The position numbers and the translations under genes are program-made. Source: Vibrio sp. SCSIO 43136 (lineage in GTDB: Bacteria; Pseudomonadota; Gammaproteobacteria; Enterobacterales; Vibrionaceae). From it: 64,000 nucleotides of DNA. Positions 16,168-25,731 of this stretch are shown here, piece by piece. Within the stretch, counting starts at the first letter, position 1; the number at the start of each line of letters is the position of its first letter. Under the pieces are notes generated by a model that had not been told where the DNA came from, ran no database searches, and saw only the letters and a list, made by a program, of their open reading frames with translations. Location of the stretch: contig NZ_CP071849.1 in assembly GCF_023716565.1 (NCBI RefSeq), forward strand, positions 1,674,001 through 1,738,000, in the 5' to 3' direction.

Positions 16168-17442
16168 TTACTTCATCACTCGCTTCTTAGCGCGATTCCA
16201 GCGAGCGTCTAGCTTAGCTAGTGCTTTTTCGAAATCTTTTGATGTGATGATGTCTTGAATGTAACCACCTGAGTAGAAATCAATCTTCGAACGGTTGGTG
16301 ACTTCAATGAAGGTTGAAGAGCTTACTGGTGTTTGGATCACAGTTGGCTCGTAGCTCATGAACTCGTTAAGCTGAGGCAGCGATGGTTGCTTGGATTTCA
16401 GTGTTGGGATGAAACCTGCAACTTCGTCGAAATCAGAGCCTTCAATTAGGTATTTCAGGTAAGCTTTGGCTGTTTCTTTGTTGTCTGAGTGCTTACTAAC
16501 TGCATAGCCCCAGTCATGGTTCATCTGAGCTTTTAGCTGGCCAGAGTCGTCCGAAGGAATTGGCATGAAACCAATGTTATCTGGCGCTGCGCCACGTTCG
16601 ATAACTTGTGGGATCACCCAGTTGCCTAGGTAGTACATGCCCGCTTTACCGCTAGCAATCGATGCTTTTGAATCTTCCCAAGAGTTAGTGATCAAGTCTT
16701 TCTCTGTGTAACCGTTGTCGATAAGACGCTTGAGCACATTCAATGACTGGTTGTATGCCGTATCACCCGAGAATGGTTTATCTTGAGTAAGCATCTTCTC
16801 GTAAACACCGTCGTTGCCTTCAACCACTAGCGGGAACTTATCCCACTGTTGCAGTGGCCACTGGGCACCAAAGTTTACATATACTGGGATCTGACCCTGC
16901 GCTTTAATTTTATCTGCTGCTTCAAAGAAACCCGATAGCGTTTGGATTGGCACCTCAACACCTGCATTTTTCAATACGTCTTTGTTGTAGACCAAACCTT
17001 CTACCGAGTTACCCATGGAAACACCGTAAGATTTGCCGTCGTTTTCCCACGCATCGAAGAAGTACACTTCTTCATCTGAGTATATGTCGTTCAACGGCTC
17101 GTAGAAATTGGAGTATTGCTCAGAAGGTACCGAAGGCAAGATAAGCACTAGGTCACCGTAATCGCCAGTATTCATACGTGGACGCAAGCCACCTTGGTAA
17201 TCGGCAAAAGCGACAACTTTTACGCTATCCACATTAGGGTATAGTTTTTTGAACTCTTGCTCGTAGCGGTCATAAACACCCGCTTCTACTAAGTCAGTTC
17301 GGTTGGTGTAAAAGGTGATATCCCCTTTTACTAGATCTTTATTAATGCCATCGGTGACACCAGCTTGCGCCATCGTGCTCAGTCCCAGTAATACAGAGCC
17401 AGCAAGCAAGGCTTTCGATAGTGTAGGTACAAACGTTTTCAT
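16168..17442 (-). CDS. Sugar ABC transporter periplasmic binding protein (family 1)
   Basis: The 424-residue protein has a cleavable signal peptide (cleavage after A-Q-A, about residue 27) and a family 1 (SBP_bac_1) solute-binding fold like MalE-type oligosaccharide receptors. Aromatic residues in Y-F-F-D-A-W-E-N-D-G and N-F-G-A-Q-W-P are typical of sugar sites. It is expected to bind mannooligosaccharides in the periplasm and feed the permeases at 33746-35558, 16 kb away. It has its own operator (17506) and terminator. No permease is adjacent, so the partnership rests on shared operator sequence and pathway logic. Confidence 0.87.
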   Translation of the reverse strand: MKTFVPTLSKALLAGSVLLGLSTMAQAGVTDGINKDLVKGDITFYTNRTDLVEAGVYDRYEQEFKKLYPNVDSVKVVAFADYQGGLRPRMNTGDYGDLVLILPSVPSEQYSNFYEPLNDIYSDEEVYFFDAWENDGKSYGVSMGNSVEGLVYNKDVLKNAGVEVPIQTLSGFFEAADKIKAQGQIPVYVNFGAQWPLQQWDKFPLVVEGNDGVYEKMLTQDKPFSGDTAYNQSLNVLKRLIDNGYTEKDLITNSWEDSKASIASGKAGMYYLGNWVIPQVIERGAAPDNIGFMPIPSDDSGQLKAQMNHDWGYAVSKHSDNKETAKAYLKYLIEGSDFDEVAGFIPTLKSKQPSLPQLNEFMSYEPTVIQTPVSSSTFIEVTNRSKIDFYSGGYIQDIITSKDFEKALAKLDARWNRAKKRVMK

Positions 17443-17505
17443 TATGATTCTCCGTTATCATCCCTTATAAACAAAGGCGTGTTGTCTGTTTCATCGTCAA
17501 AAATA

Positions 17506-17515
17506 ATAACGTTAC
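17506..17515. promoter_or_regulatory. Mannan-regulon operator, binding-protein side
   Basis: Core ATAACGTTAC, extended as AATAATAACGTTACGTTTT, 63 bp upstream of the binding-protein gene. One of two operators in the 348-bp divergent region; the remainder is AT-rich and holds a 12-bp palindrome TCGTGATCACGA at 17667-17678. Confidence 0.75.
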
Positions 17516-17711
17516 GTTTTTAGACTTTCCATGCCTATCATTCAACTCCGTGATAGCAGTCACTATGGTTTTTAATCAAAAATTTCATAAATTCAAGATA
17601 AAACGCTTTATTACAATAACTTAACCAACAAACAACACCTAAAATAGATTCTTGTACGACAATAGATCGTGATCACGAAATCACTATATTAGAGAGCTAA
17701 AACACACAATC

Positions 17712-17721
17712 GAAACGTTAC
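17712..17721. promoter_or_regulatory. Mannan-regulon operator, GH5 side
   Basis: Core GAAACGTTAC within ATCGAAACGTTACCATTA, 69 bp upstream of the mannanase start; one mismatch from the perfect palindrome. Confidence 0.7.
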
Positions 17722-17790
17722 CATTACAAACAAAAGCACATTTGGACACAATATAGGCGTGTTATATGAACAGATACTAAGGATGTAACG

Positions 17791-19800
17791 ATGAAACCAG
17801 CCTACCTAGCGATGCCAATCATGTTGGGGCTCGCCGGATGCAATAGCACCACGACTATGAATCAAGAGGTCACATCGCTCGCTCTTGACCCAATGGATAG
17901 CTTTGTTGTGCAGCAAGAAGACCAGCTCCTGTTAAACAATCAACCTTTCCGTTTTGCTGGCACCAACAACTATTACATGCACTATAAAAGCAACGATATG
18001 ATCACTGCAGTGCTTGATGATGCTCAGGAGATGGGGCTTAACTCGATCCGTGTTTGGGGTTTCATGGAGGGCATCAGCCACAATCACACCATGCAACCTG
18101 AAGCGGGCGATTATACGCCACCAGCTGGGGTAAAAAGTGCGCTTGAACGTCTTGATTTCACTATTGCAGAAGCAAAGAAACGTGGCATCCGCGTCGTCGT
18201 GGCACTAACCAATAACTGGGGTGATTTTGGTGGTATGCCTCAATACGTCGAATGGTTTGGTGGCAGCCACCATGATGACTTCTACCGCAACCCAGAGATC
18301 AAGCAAAGCTACAAAGATTACGTTAAACACATCATCGGCCATACCAACCGCTATACAGGTGTCCCTAACTCAGAAGAGCCTGCGATCATGACTTGGGAAC
18401 TGGGTAACGAGCCAAGAGCCCAGTCGGATAAATCTGGTGAACTATTGTACCAGTGGACCAAAGAGATGAGTGATTACGTGCGTAGCCTTGCGCCGAATCA
18501 ACTCATAGCGTTAGGTTCCGAAGGCTTTTTCACCCGCCCTGGTCACGAGGATTGGGCATACAATGGAAACGAAGGAGTGGACTGGGAGCGCATCCTTACC
18601 CTACCGAACATCAGTTACGGCACCTTCCACCTTTACCCAGAGCACTGGGGCAAGCACGATGCGGAACAATGGGGTACGCAGTGGATCATTGAGCACGCTC
18701 AGGCAGCCAAAGCGGCCAATAAGCCGGCTGTGCTAGAGGAATACGGCATCGGCAAAAATGAGCCACAAAATCGTGATTTCATCTACCGTAAATGGACACA
18801 AACAGCCTATGAACAGGGCCTTGCGGGCAGCATGTTCTGGATCTTAACCAGCTATGAGCCAGATCAAAAAGAGAACCTATACCCAGATTACGATGGCTTT
18901 CGTGTGCTGAATGACGGCGGTCGTACCACTCAGATCTTGCTTAATCACTCGAAACAAATGCGTGGCTTCGAATACCAAGATAACGACTCAGTATTTTTGA
19001 CCTACCCGGTCGACCAACTCACCGTTTCGGAGCCTAACTTCACCGTGAAAAGCTATCCAATGGCCAGTGAAGGTAACCAAGTGAAATCGGTCACGTTACG
19101 CCTGCCTGATAGCGACCAAAGCTTTGAAATGCTCGATAGCGATGGCGACGGCTACTACGAGCTCGACCTAAGCGCAGAAACCACTGGCTATGGTGAACGT
19201 CGCTTAGTCACAGTGGCCACCTTTGAACAAGGTGCACGTCAAACCGATAAAATCACCATCAAGGTAGATCGCCCAATCAAGGGCTATGAAGTAGGCACTG
19301 CGTACGATTTTGCTGACGGCAAATTAAGCGGCTGGGAAAGCGAAGGTACATGGCAAGCAAAATGGCAAAACCCTTCTTTGGAAGTATCTGATGAACTGGG
19401 TAGCCCAATGCTAAAACTCAATATTGAGTGGTCAGGCAAAAATGATTGGGAAGAGCTCAAGTTGCGTAACATGTCTATCCCGAAATTTGGTCAACACACC
19501 AAGCTCAAATACGTCCTTTATGTCCCAGTGAATGAAGGGGACAAAGGTGGTGTTCGCCCTTATGCCGCTCTTGGCGATGGCTGGGTGAAGATAGGTACAG
19601 ATACCCACCGTACGACTGTCGACAAGCTTGAAAAGGTGACTCTAGGCGGCAAGCAATACTACAAGCAGCCAGTTGAAATTGACCTAGGTGATGTATCTAC
19701 CAAGCTACCCGATCTATTCCTATGTATCGTTGGCGATAAGTTCCCGCTGACAGGTTCGGTCTTTATCGACAACATCGAACTACTAAAACCTGTTTACTAG
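17791..19800 (+). CDS. GH5_7-like beta-mannanase lipoprotein with C-terminal CBM
   Basis: The 669-residue protein has a lipobox (L-A-G-C, lipid Cys17) and a GH5 catalytic domain at about residues 35-400. The acid/base Glu207 lies in W-E-L-G-N-E-P-R, a signature typical of subfamily 7 mannanases, and the nucleophile is Glu317 in L-E-E-Y-G. A linker/beta domain (about 410-500) and a C-terminal beta-sandwich (about 510-669, resembling CBM27-type mannan binders) follow. It should cut beta-1,4-mannan at the cell surface. The two mannanases in the window are unlike each other and may attack different mannan forms. It is followed 56 bp later by a sugar isomerase-like gene. Confidence 0.87.
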   Translation: MKPAYLAMPIMLGLAGCNSTTTMNQEVTSLALDPMDSFVVQQEDQLLLNNQPFRFAGTNNYYMHYKSNDMITAVLDDAQEMGLNSIRVWGFMEGISHNHTMQPEAGDYTPPAGVKSALERLDFTIAEAKKRGIRVVVALTNNWGDFGGMPQYVEWFGGSHHDDFYRNPEIKQSYKDYVKHIIGHTNRYTGVPNSEEPAIMTWELGNEPRAQSDKSGELLYQWTKEMSDYVRSLAPNQLIALGSEGFFTRPGHEDWAYNGNEGVDWERILTLPNISYGTFHLYPEHWGKHDAEQWGTQWIIEHAQAAKAANKPAVLEEYGIGKNEPQNRDFIYRKWTQTAYEQGLAGSMFWILTSYEPDQKENLYPDYDGFRVLNDGGRTTQILLNHSKQMRGFEYQDNDSVFLTYPVDQLTVSEPNFTVKSYPMASEGNQVKSVTLRLPDSDQSFEMLDSDGDGYYELDLSAETTGYGERRLVTVATFEQGARQTDKITIKVDRPIKGYEVGTAYDFADGKLSGWESEGTWQAKWQNPSLEVSDELGSPMLKLNIEWSGKNDWEELKLRNMSIPKFGQHTKLKYVLYVPVNEGDKGGVRPYAALGDGWVKIGTDTHRTTVDKLEKVTLGGKQYYKQPVEIDLGDVSTKLPDLFLCIVGDKFPLTGSVFIDNIELLKPVY

Positions 19801-19856
19801 TCCCCTTCACCCCAAGCAGCTCTGTGGGCTTGGGGTGCTTATCACAAGGCAATAAC

Positions 19857-20747
19857 ATGACCACCACTGCAAACACACTGGGTTTATCTCAATGGTCTTT
19901 TCACCGCTCTATTCTTGGTCAAGTGCGAGACAACTATGAACAGTACTTATCCCTACTTCACTCAAGTAATCCCGATCAAGTGCTGCAAGGGGATCTCAAC
20001 TGCTTTGAGTTTTTGGATCTGGCCTATCTACTCGATGTGAACCACGTTGATCCTGTCAATATCCTGTTTTTTTCCAAGGTCAATGACCGGAATTGGCTCA
20101 ATCAATGGAAGCAATACGCACAAAACTTAAACATCCGCTTTGAGTGCTTAATGTGTGACGAGTTAGGTAACCTTGGCGATGCAAACCCAGCTGCCCGCTT
20201 GCACGCCATTGCGATGCATAAACCATGGATAGACGCCGCTGCCACCCTTGGGTGCTCAATGGTTCGAGTGAACACCTACGGCAGTGGTAGCTACCTGCAA
20301 CAACTGTACGCCAACCGTGATAGTTTGCGCGAATTAGCCATCTATGCAAAAACTCTTCAAGTGAAACTGGTAATAGAAAACCATGGTCACCCATCGAGCA
20401 ATGCGGCATGGCTTGCAATGTTGATTGAAGCCGTCGATATGGACAATGTTGGGGTTTACTTAGACCTGGACAACTTCTTCATGGGAGGGTGGCACCATAC
20501 CCCTCAGCGCCGCTACGACCGAATTCAAGGTATTGAAGATCTCGCCCCCTATACGTTTGCAGTCAGCGCTAAATCCTATGATTTTGACCAACATGGGCAA
20601 GAAACCAGCGTCGATTACGCCGCTTGTATTCAGACGCTGAACAAACATCAGTTTAAGGGTATCTACGCTGCTGAATTTGAAGGTGACAACTTGTCTGAAA
20701 TGGAAGGTACTCAAGCGACACTGGCGCTACTAAGCCAATTGATATAG
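19857..20747 (+). CDS. Sugar isomerase/epimerase, xylose-isomerase-like TIM barrel
   Basis: The start is the ATG at 19857 behind AAGG. The 296-residue protein belongs to the AP-endonuclease-2/xylose-isomerase-like superfamily. Likely metal ligands are the Glu of V-I-E-N-H-G, the Asp of Y-L-D-L-D-N and the Glu of A-A-E-F-E-G. Such enzymes isomerise or epimerise free or phosphorylated sugars, or act on related keto-sugars. It is probably co-transcribed with the upstream mannanase, placing it in the mannan regulon. The exact substrate cannot be read from the sequence. It has no signal peptide and so acts in the cytoplasm. Confidence 0.75.
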   Translation: MTTTANTLGLSQWSFHRSILGQVRDNYEQYLSLLHSSNPDQVLQGDLNCFEFLDLAYLLDVNHVDPVNILFFSKVNDRNWLNQWKQYAQNLNIRFECLMCDELGNLGDANPAARLHAIAMHKPWIDAAATLGCSMVRVNTYGSGSYLQQLYANRDSLRELAIYAKTLQVKLVIENHGHPSSNAAWLAMLIEAVDMDNVGVYLDLDNFFMGGWHHTPQRRYDRIQGIEDLAPYTFAVSAKSYDFDQHGQETSVDYAACIQTLNKHQFKGIYAAEFEGDNLSEMEGTQATLALLSQLI

Positions 20748-20768
20748 TGAACAAGCTGAAATAGTAAA

Positions 20769-20792
20769 AAAGCCATCACGATTGATGGCTTT
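20769..20792. terminator. Bidirectional terminator between convergent genes
   Basis: Stem AAAGCCATCA / TGATGGCTTT with loop CGAT, between the isomerase-like gene (+) and manA (-). Confidence 0.8.
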
Positions 20793-20815
20793 AGTTTATG
20801 TGACTGCTAGGGGTT

Positions 20816-21997
20816 TTACACTCGGCAAGAAGCTCGATACAGAACGCAGTCAGAGCTTGCGTTAAACACACAGAACTCTCCTGGGCGCTGATAAAATGCG
20901 CTGCCAGCACCAGAATAGTGGCGTTGGTTACCAAGCTTCACTTCACCGCTCAATACAAACCAAATACATGGGCTCTGGCTTTCTGGTGTGTTTAGTCGAC
21001 CACCAGCGTCTAATCTGTACTCTCTGAGCTCGAAATCATCTTCCGGCACTAGATAATCAATACCACCATCTTCGGTTGGACGACCAGTTAAGCATATTGG
21101 TGTGATTGGCTCAAAAGTGGTGATGTTCAGCAGTTCGTTGATGTCGATATGTTTAGGCGTGAGTCCGCCGCGCACCACATTATCAGAATTTGCCATCAGC
21201 TCGATATTTTGCCCCTCCAGGTAAGCATGAGGCACGCCAGCACCTTGATAAACCACTCCTCCCTTAGGCACATACATCAAATTCATGATGAAGATCATTA
21301 CGAGTCCAGCATCTAACGGCATGCCATCACGACCAGCGCGTTTGGCGGCTCGCATGAACCAAAAACAAGGATCAGACTTAGACAGCTCACTTTGATCATA
21401 AGCCTGAGCATATCGCTCAATAACAGGCTCTATTAACTCTATTAGGTTTGGAGTTGGTAACTGGAATATGGTGGCGACAAATTTTTCCAGTCCCTGTTGA
21501 TTCAATAACTGAGCCAAACGTTCGAATTCAGGGTATTTATTCAACTCAGTCACAGATCCCGTAACGTTACGAAAGCCATGCAAGAGATAAAAATCGGACA
21601 GTGCTAACATCAGCTCCGGTTTATGGTTATCGTCTTTGTAGCTGCGCTTTTCCATCGGAATGGCTTGGCGCTGCTCGAACGCATACCCTTGCTTGGCTTG
21701 CTCTAAAGTTGGGTGAACCTGGATCGACAACTGCTCTTTAACGTCTAGCACTTTTAGCAGGTAAGGTAACCTTGCGCCAAAGCGCTCCACAGAGCGCTCC
21801 CCCAACCTCACATCGGGGGCTGCTGTTATCCATTCCGCCAAGGAAGAGCCATCCACCAAGGTTGCCGAACCTGAAGGGTGATCGCCAAGCCAAAGTTCCG
21901 CCACCGGCTGAGTGGCATTGTCATCCGTCAACATCATTGGTAGGAAGTGTTTACCTCCCCACGGATAGTTTTTCAACGTGCCTTTAATTTCAATCAT
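20816..21997 (-). CDS. manA: Mannose-6-phosphate isomerase, class I (mannan-cluster copy)
   Basis: A 393-residue type I phosphomannose isomerase. Zn ligands are Gln93 and His95 in S-I-Q-V-H-P, Glu128 in H-K-P-E-L and His257 in V-P-H-A-Y. It converts mannose-6-P, made from mannose-1-P by the phosphomannomutase at 28062-29432, to fructose-6-P. It lies last in a row with the LamB-like porin and the chemoreceptor, on the same strand and without an intervening terminator. The gene contains a perfect copy of the regulon core (21561-21570), probably coincidental. It is clearly diverged from the copy at 8147-9361. Confidence 0.93.
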   Translation of the reverse strand: MIEIKGTLKNYPWGGKHFLPMMLTDDNATQPVAELWLGDHPSGSATLVDGSSLAEWITAAPDVRLGERSVERFGARLPYLLKVLDVKEQLSIQVHPTLEQAKQGYAFEQRQAIPMEKRSYKDDNHKPELMLALSDFYLLHGFRNVTGSVTELNKYPEFERLAQLLNQQGLEKFVATIFQLPTPNLIELIEPVIERYAQAYDQSELSKSDPCFWFMRAAKRAGRDGMPLDAGLVMIFIMNLMYVPKGGVVYQGAGVPHAYLEGQNIELMANSDNVVRGGLTPKHIDINELLNITTFEPITPICLTGRPTEDGGIDYLVPEDDFELREYRLDAGGRLNTPESQSPCIWFVLSGEVKLGNQRHYSGAGSAFYQRPGEFCVFNASSDCVLYRASCRV

Positions 21998-22069
21998 CTG
22001 TATATCTCCTGACTCATACAGGTAGGCATACTCGGCCTACTCTCGTTATCTTTTGAAATAGCAACACCA

Positions 22070-24055
22070 CTAGGTGGTGAATTTGGTCAACGCCTTTTGC
22101 TGGCCTTCTACCAGTTGATTGAGCGTTTGGCTTCTGGCCGTGACCTGATTTAATGCCTCGGTAGCAAGGTGCATTCGTTCTACCGAAGAGTTAACTGAGG
22201 TGGCAATATGAGTACATGACTGATGTTGCTCCGACGCCGATTGGCTGATCACCTCAGATTCATGGGTAAGGTGATTCATATTTTCCTCAATCTGACCAAT
22301 GGCTGATTTAGCATTCTGAATTTGTTGGGAATTTTCAGACATTTTGTCGGCACAAAGCGCCATTTCACTCACCGCTTCTTGACTCGCAGATTGAAGATTA
22401 TCGATAAGGTTTTGGATGCGATGAGTTGCGGAGGTGGTGCGTTTGGCGAGCTCTGCGACTTCTTCAGAAACCACGGCAAAACCTCGACCCTGCTCTCCCG
22501 CTCGCGCCGCTTCAATCGCAGCATTCAGGGCAAGCAAGTTGGTCTGGTTCGCAATATCTTCGATGACACTGATAATTTGACTGATGTCTTGAGAGCGATG
22601 TTCAACCGTCTTAATGGTGGCAACGCTCTGCTCTATCATGCCGCTGAGTGCATCATTGCCAGAAACATTGCGATCAACGACTTCAATACTGCTTTGCACC
22701 AATGAACGGACTTGCTCTGTGTGGCCTTGGCTTTGTCTTATCGAACGCTCGGTTTCATCACTTATCTGTTCGAGCTCCTCAACTGCCGTGGAAATTTCAT
22801 CCATTGCCGCCACTTGCTTATCACCAAGTAAATTCACTTCAGCCACCGCCTGATCGTTCTCAACCGTCTGGGCAATGATGCTGAGATTGTTCGTTTTTAC
22901 CTGTTCAATCAGAAGGCAATTGGCTTCGATTACTTGTTCGAGTTGACGACTAAGCTGGTTAAACTCGTAGCTCCATCCTTTGGTTTGAATACTCTGGGTG
23001 TAATCGCCCTCAACCAGATTTTGGAATACTTGAGTGAGGTAGCGTATTGGCCTTTTTATTTGTGACGTTAAATACCAAGCAACAAAACCTAGTAATAAAA
23101 TGCCACCGATGAGCACCGTCAGCTGCGTCTTTTGAATGGTGTGGAATACCGTTGATAGATCGTTCTCGACCTTATGATTATTGCGTTCAACGATATGGAT
23201 CAATTGCTGGTTAAGCGCATCTAGGCTGACTTCGTACTGATTAAAGTCTTGTGTCGCTTGCTCAAGTTCAAGTTGCGTCGCTAACAGTTCGATACGGAGC
23301 ACTGCAACCGAGTGTTCTCCAAACAAATAGTCGAGTAGCAACGTACGATTATCTTTGTAGTCTCGGTCACTTTGCAGAGGTACAAGCTCATCGAGTAGAA
23401 ACTGCTCTTCATCAACAATGCCTTGTTCAAGGTTTCTGAGCACCACTCCGCTTTTGTTAGCTTCATCTAGATCGGTGGCGAACATCACTCGGCTAACCAA
23501 AGAGGCCGCTGCGTTACGCATTTCAAAGTAGCTTTCGACATCTTTGCGCAAAAACTCGTCGTCTCCGACAAGGTTAAGCGCCTTCTTGATGGCAATATCT
23601 GAAGCAACAATGCGGTTATTCATCTCTTGCCAGTCGTGTTGAGTTTGGCGCACGAGTTCGACTTTCTGTCGCTGTAAAGCGATGATATTTTCTAGCAGTT
23701 GGTGTAGCTCAAAGGTGTGTTTATTATCGATACTCTCGCGCTCAATTGGCGTTAGGTGACTGAGCATATCGGTGAAGCTGGTGTTGAGTTGGTGATTTCT
23801 GGCAAACACCTCATCACCCAAGGCGTTAATTTTGGAAGCCTCTTGAGTCGCTAGGACTTCGAGTAAAGATGACTTTAAGGCTTGCGCTTGATTTCGAAGC
23901 GTCATCGCACTTTGATCGAGAATTTGGGAGTGTTTAATCACTCGTCCCAGTTCAGTTTTGGCAAGGTTAGAACGCTCAATAGTGAGATAGGTTGTGCCTG
24001 CGAACACCACTAGGATTGTTGCAAACACCAGCTTAATTTGGGAAACGATTTTCAT
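22070..24055 (-). CDS. Methyl-accepting chemotaxis protein
   Basis: The 661-residue protein has TM1 (about residues 6-24), a periplasmic helical sensor domain (about 30-315), TM2 (about 317-338), a HAMP-like segment and a cytoplasmic signalling domain with the conserved hairpin ([20 protein letters not shown]). It signals to CheA/CheW to steer flagellar motility. Its position between the LamB-like porin and manA, all on one strand, suggests that it is induced by mannan. It may sense mannooligosaccharides directly or through the binding protein at 16168-17442. The ligand is inference. Confidence 0.9.
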   Translation of the reverse strand: MKIVSQIKLVFATILVVFAGTTYLTIERSNLAKTELGRVIKHSQILDQSAMTLRNQAQALKSSLLEVLATQEASKINALGDEVFARNHQLNTSFTDMLSHLTPIERESIDNKHTFELHQLLENIIALQRQKVELVRQTQHDWQEMNNRIVASDIAIKKALNLVGDDEFLRKDVESYFEMRNAAASLVSRVMFATDLDEANKSGVVLRNLEQGIVDEEQFLLDELVPLQSDRDYKDNRTLLLDYLFGEHSVAVLRIELLATQLELEQATQDFNQYEVSLDALNQQLIHIVERNNHKVENDLSTVFHTIQKTQLTVLIGGILLLGFVAWYLTSQIKRPIRYLTQVFQNLVEGDYTQSIQTKGWSYEFNQLSRQLEQVIEANCLLIEQVKTNNLSIIAQTVENDQAVAEVNLLGDKQVAAMDEISTAVEELEQISDETERSIRQSQGHTEQVRSLVQSSIEVVDRNVSGNDALSGMIEQSVATIKTVEHRSQDISQIISVIEDIANQTNLLALNAAIEAARAGEQGRGFAVVSEEVAELAKRTTSATHRIQNLIDNLQSASQEAVSEMALCADKMSENSQQIQNAKSAIGQIEENMNHLTHESEVISQSASEQHQSCTHIATSVNSSVERMHLATEALNQVTARSQTLNQLVEGQQKALTKFTT

Positions 24056-24134
24056 ATTCCCTCCTCTACTTCTGTGGAGAGAAAGGCGAGAGCACTATTG
24101 CCCCCGCCATTTCTAACAGCAGTGACTAATAGGC

Positions 24135-25430
24135 TTAGAACCAAACTTCTGCTTGAACACCAAAGTTCCAAGTATCTGTTTGGCCATCGCGGGCATAACC
24201 TTGACCTTGCAGTTTACCTGCAACGCCATCTTCCCACTGAGCATACGTTGCAAACGCACGAATTTGTGGACGAGCCCAGAAGCCAGATTCCAGCATGAGT
24301 GTTGGTGCGATAGTCGCTTTAACTAGGCCACCATTTGCACCACCATCTTTCTTCTCGTTGACGTTTTCGTAACCCACTTCGTATTGCATCGCGAAGTTTT
24401 TGGTGATTTGGTTGTGTGGACGAACACCCACTGCGTAGACGTCTCGGTCATAACCAACCGTCGATGAGTTAGACCAGTCACTCCAAGGAGCGTAGTCTGA
24501 ATCTTTTTGGTAGAAAGCAAACGTAGATACTTCCCAGCTCTCATTCAGGTTAGCTAAGCCATCAAACACAACACGAGTAGATTTGGTGTCTGATGAGTTG
24601 GCAAAGCCCCAACCGTTTTTGCCAAGTGAATCACCCGCAGCAAGGCCTTGGCCGTACTGAACCACAAAGCGTGAGTAACCACCGGTTAGATTGTAGAAAC
24701 CATCAAAGTTGTAAACACCCGTTAGACCAACACCACTTTCTGCTGCACCTTTGTGCCAAGCGTGTTCTTTCATGGTGTGCGCTGTAACTTGTAGGTCAAG
24801 ACCTGTACCGCCGATCTTCTTAAGCCACATGTTTAATGAATAATCTTCTGAGTACCCTTGCAGTGTACCGTCTGCTGGTGTTTCACCATTACGGTCACTT
24901 GGCATAAAGGCGTATACGCCGATATCCATTTTGGCAAAACCAACATCAATCTTGTCGATACCACCGCCAGTACCGTTTGACTGCATGTACTCCCAGTCAT
25001 ACTGGTGGTTTGAGTTATTTGAAGAACTGTAACGCTTACCCGCCCAGAACACGGATTCTGGTGCGAAATCAAAACCACCCATCTCTACGTAGCCTTCACG
25101 GTATTGGATCTCGTGGCCATCCGTATCGGTACAGTTCCAATCAGCACTACATTGCGTTTCATGAGTTAAGTTGGCGCGTACTTTTGCCCACGTTCCTTCA
25201 TCTGTGGTCATTTTCAACGTTGGTAAAAGTTCGATTTTGGTATTTTGCTCGTTACCTAAACGAAATTTACCGTAACCAATCAAGCCAAGTGACTTGGCGC
25301 GAGTGCCGTCTGCATTCACCAACAGCCCTGATTTCAGGTAACCATGAAGCTCTGCTGAGGTTTCCAGTGCGTGCAGTGGCGCTGATGCAGCGATTAGAGC
25401 AATGGTGATGCTAAGAGTTTTAAGTTTCAT
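24135..25430 (-). CDS. LamB-like outer-membrane maltoporin-family porin
   Basis: The start is the ATG at 25430, which gives a clean signal peptide (M-K-L-K-T-L-S-I-T-I ... cleavage near H-A-L-E) after an AAGG ribosome-binding site. The 431-residue protein ends in W-F, as outer-membrane beta-barrels do, and has many alternating aromatic strands plus W-A-G-K-R-Y and G-G-G-I-D-K features of the LamB family. LamB forms an 18-strand trimeric channel with a greasy slide for oligosaccharides. Context indicates mannooligosaccharide uptake. A mannan-regulon operator lies 113 bp upstream. Confidence 0.87.
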   Translation of the reverse strand: MKLKTLSITIALIAASAPLHALETSAELHGYLKSGLLVNADGTRAKSLGLIGYGKFRLGNEQNTKIELLPTLKMTTDEGTWAKVRANLTHETQCSADWNCTDTDGHEIQYREGYVEMGGFDFAPESVFWAGKRYSSSNNSNHQYDWEYMQSNGTGGGIDKIDVGFAKMDIGVYAFMPSDRNGETPADGTLQGYSEDYSLNMWLKKIGGTGLDLQVTAHTMKEHAWHKGAAESGVGLTGVYNFDGFYNLTGGYSRFVVQYGQGLAAGDSLGKNGWGFANSSDTKSTRVVFDGLANLNESWEVSTFAFYQKDSDYAPWSDWSNSSTVGYDRDVYAVGVRPHNQITKNFAMQYEVGYENVNEKKDGGANGGLVKATIAPTLMLESGFWARPQIRAFATYAQWEDGVAGKLQGQGYARDGQTDTWNFGVQAEVWF

Positions 25431-25543
25431 CTTTCTGCCTTTTCGTATCGTTAAAGTTAGACTCATATGTTGTTAGTATGACGCCACAAGCCTATACAGC
25501 CTTCCTTGGCGACTTCGAAATCAATATATCAAACGAAAAAATG

Positions 25544-25553
25544 ATAACGTTAC
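25544..25553. promoter_or_regulatory. Mannan-regulon operator upstream of the porin
   Basis: Core ATAACGTTAC within ATGATAACGTTACGATTTT, in the 301-bp gap between the porin and GH130_1 genes. The rest of the gap is AT-rich promoter-like sequence and a hairpin at 25703-25724. Confidence 0.75.
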
Positions 25554-25702
25554 GATTTTGATCACTATTAAACCTTTTGATGGTTTATTTTTATCCTAAC
25601 TTTGAGCTATTCGATTTATTGGATTATTTACAATTTCAAAATAATTATTGAGGTCACATTTGGCGACAAAAGTCTTAATGCGATCACATATTTGGTGTTT
25701 TA

Positions 25703-25724
25703 GGGGCACTTTTTCATGCCCCTC
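25703..25724 (-). terminator. Hairpin downstream of GH130_1
   Basis: Stem AGGGGCA / TGCCCCT with an 8-nt loop, 8 bp past the stop. No T tract on the - strand, so a weak or non-canonical terminator. Confidence 0.45.
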
Positions 25725-25731
25725 GCTTTAC

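Noticed and set aside
17667..17678. Palindrome TCGTGATCACGA as a CRP site
   Set aside because: Spacing does not fit TGTGA-N6-TCACA; left as an unassigned palindrome.
24977..25408. 143-residue plus-strand frame opposite the porin
   Set aside because: Shadow of the porin's biased codons on the other strand; no support as a gene.
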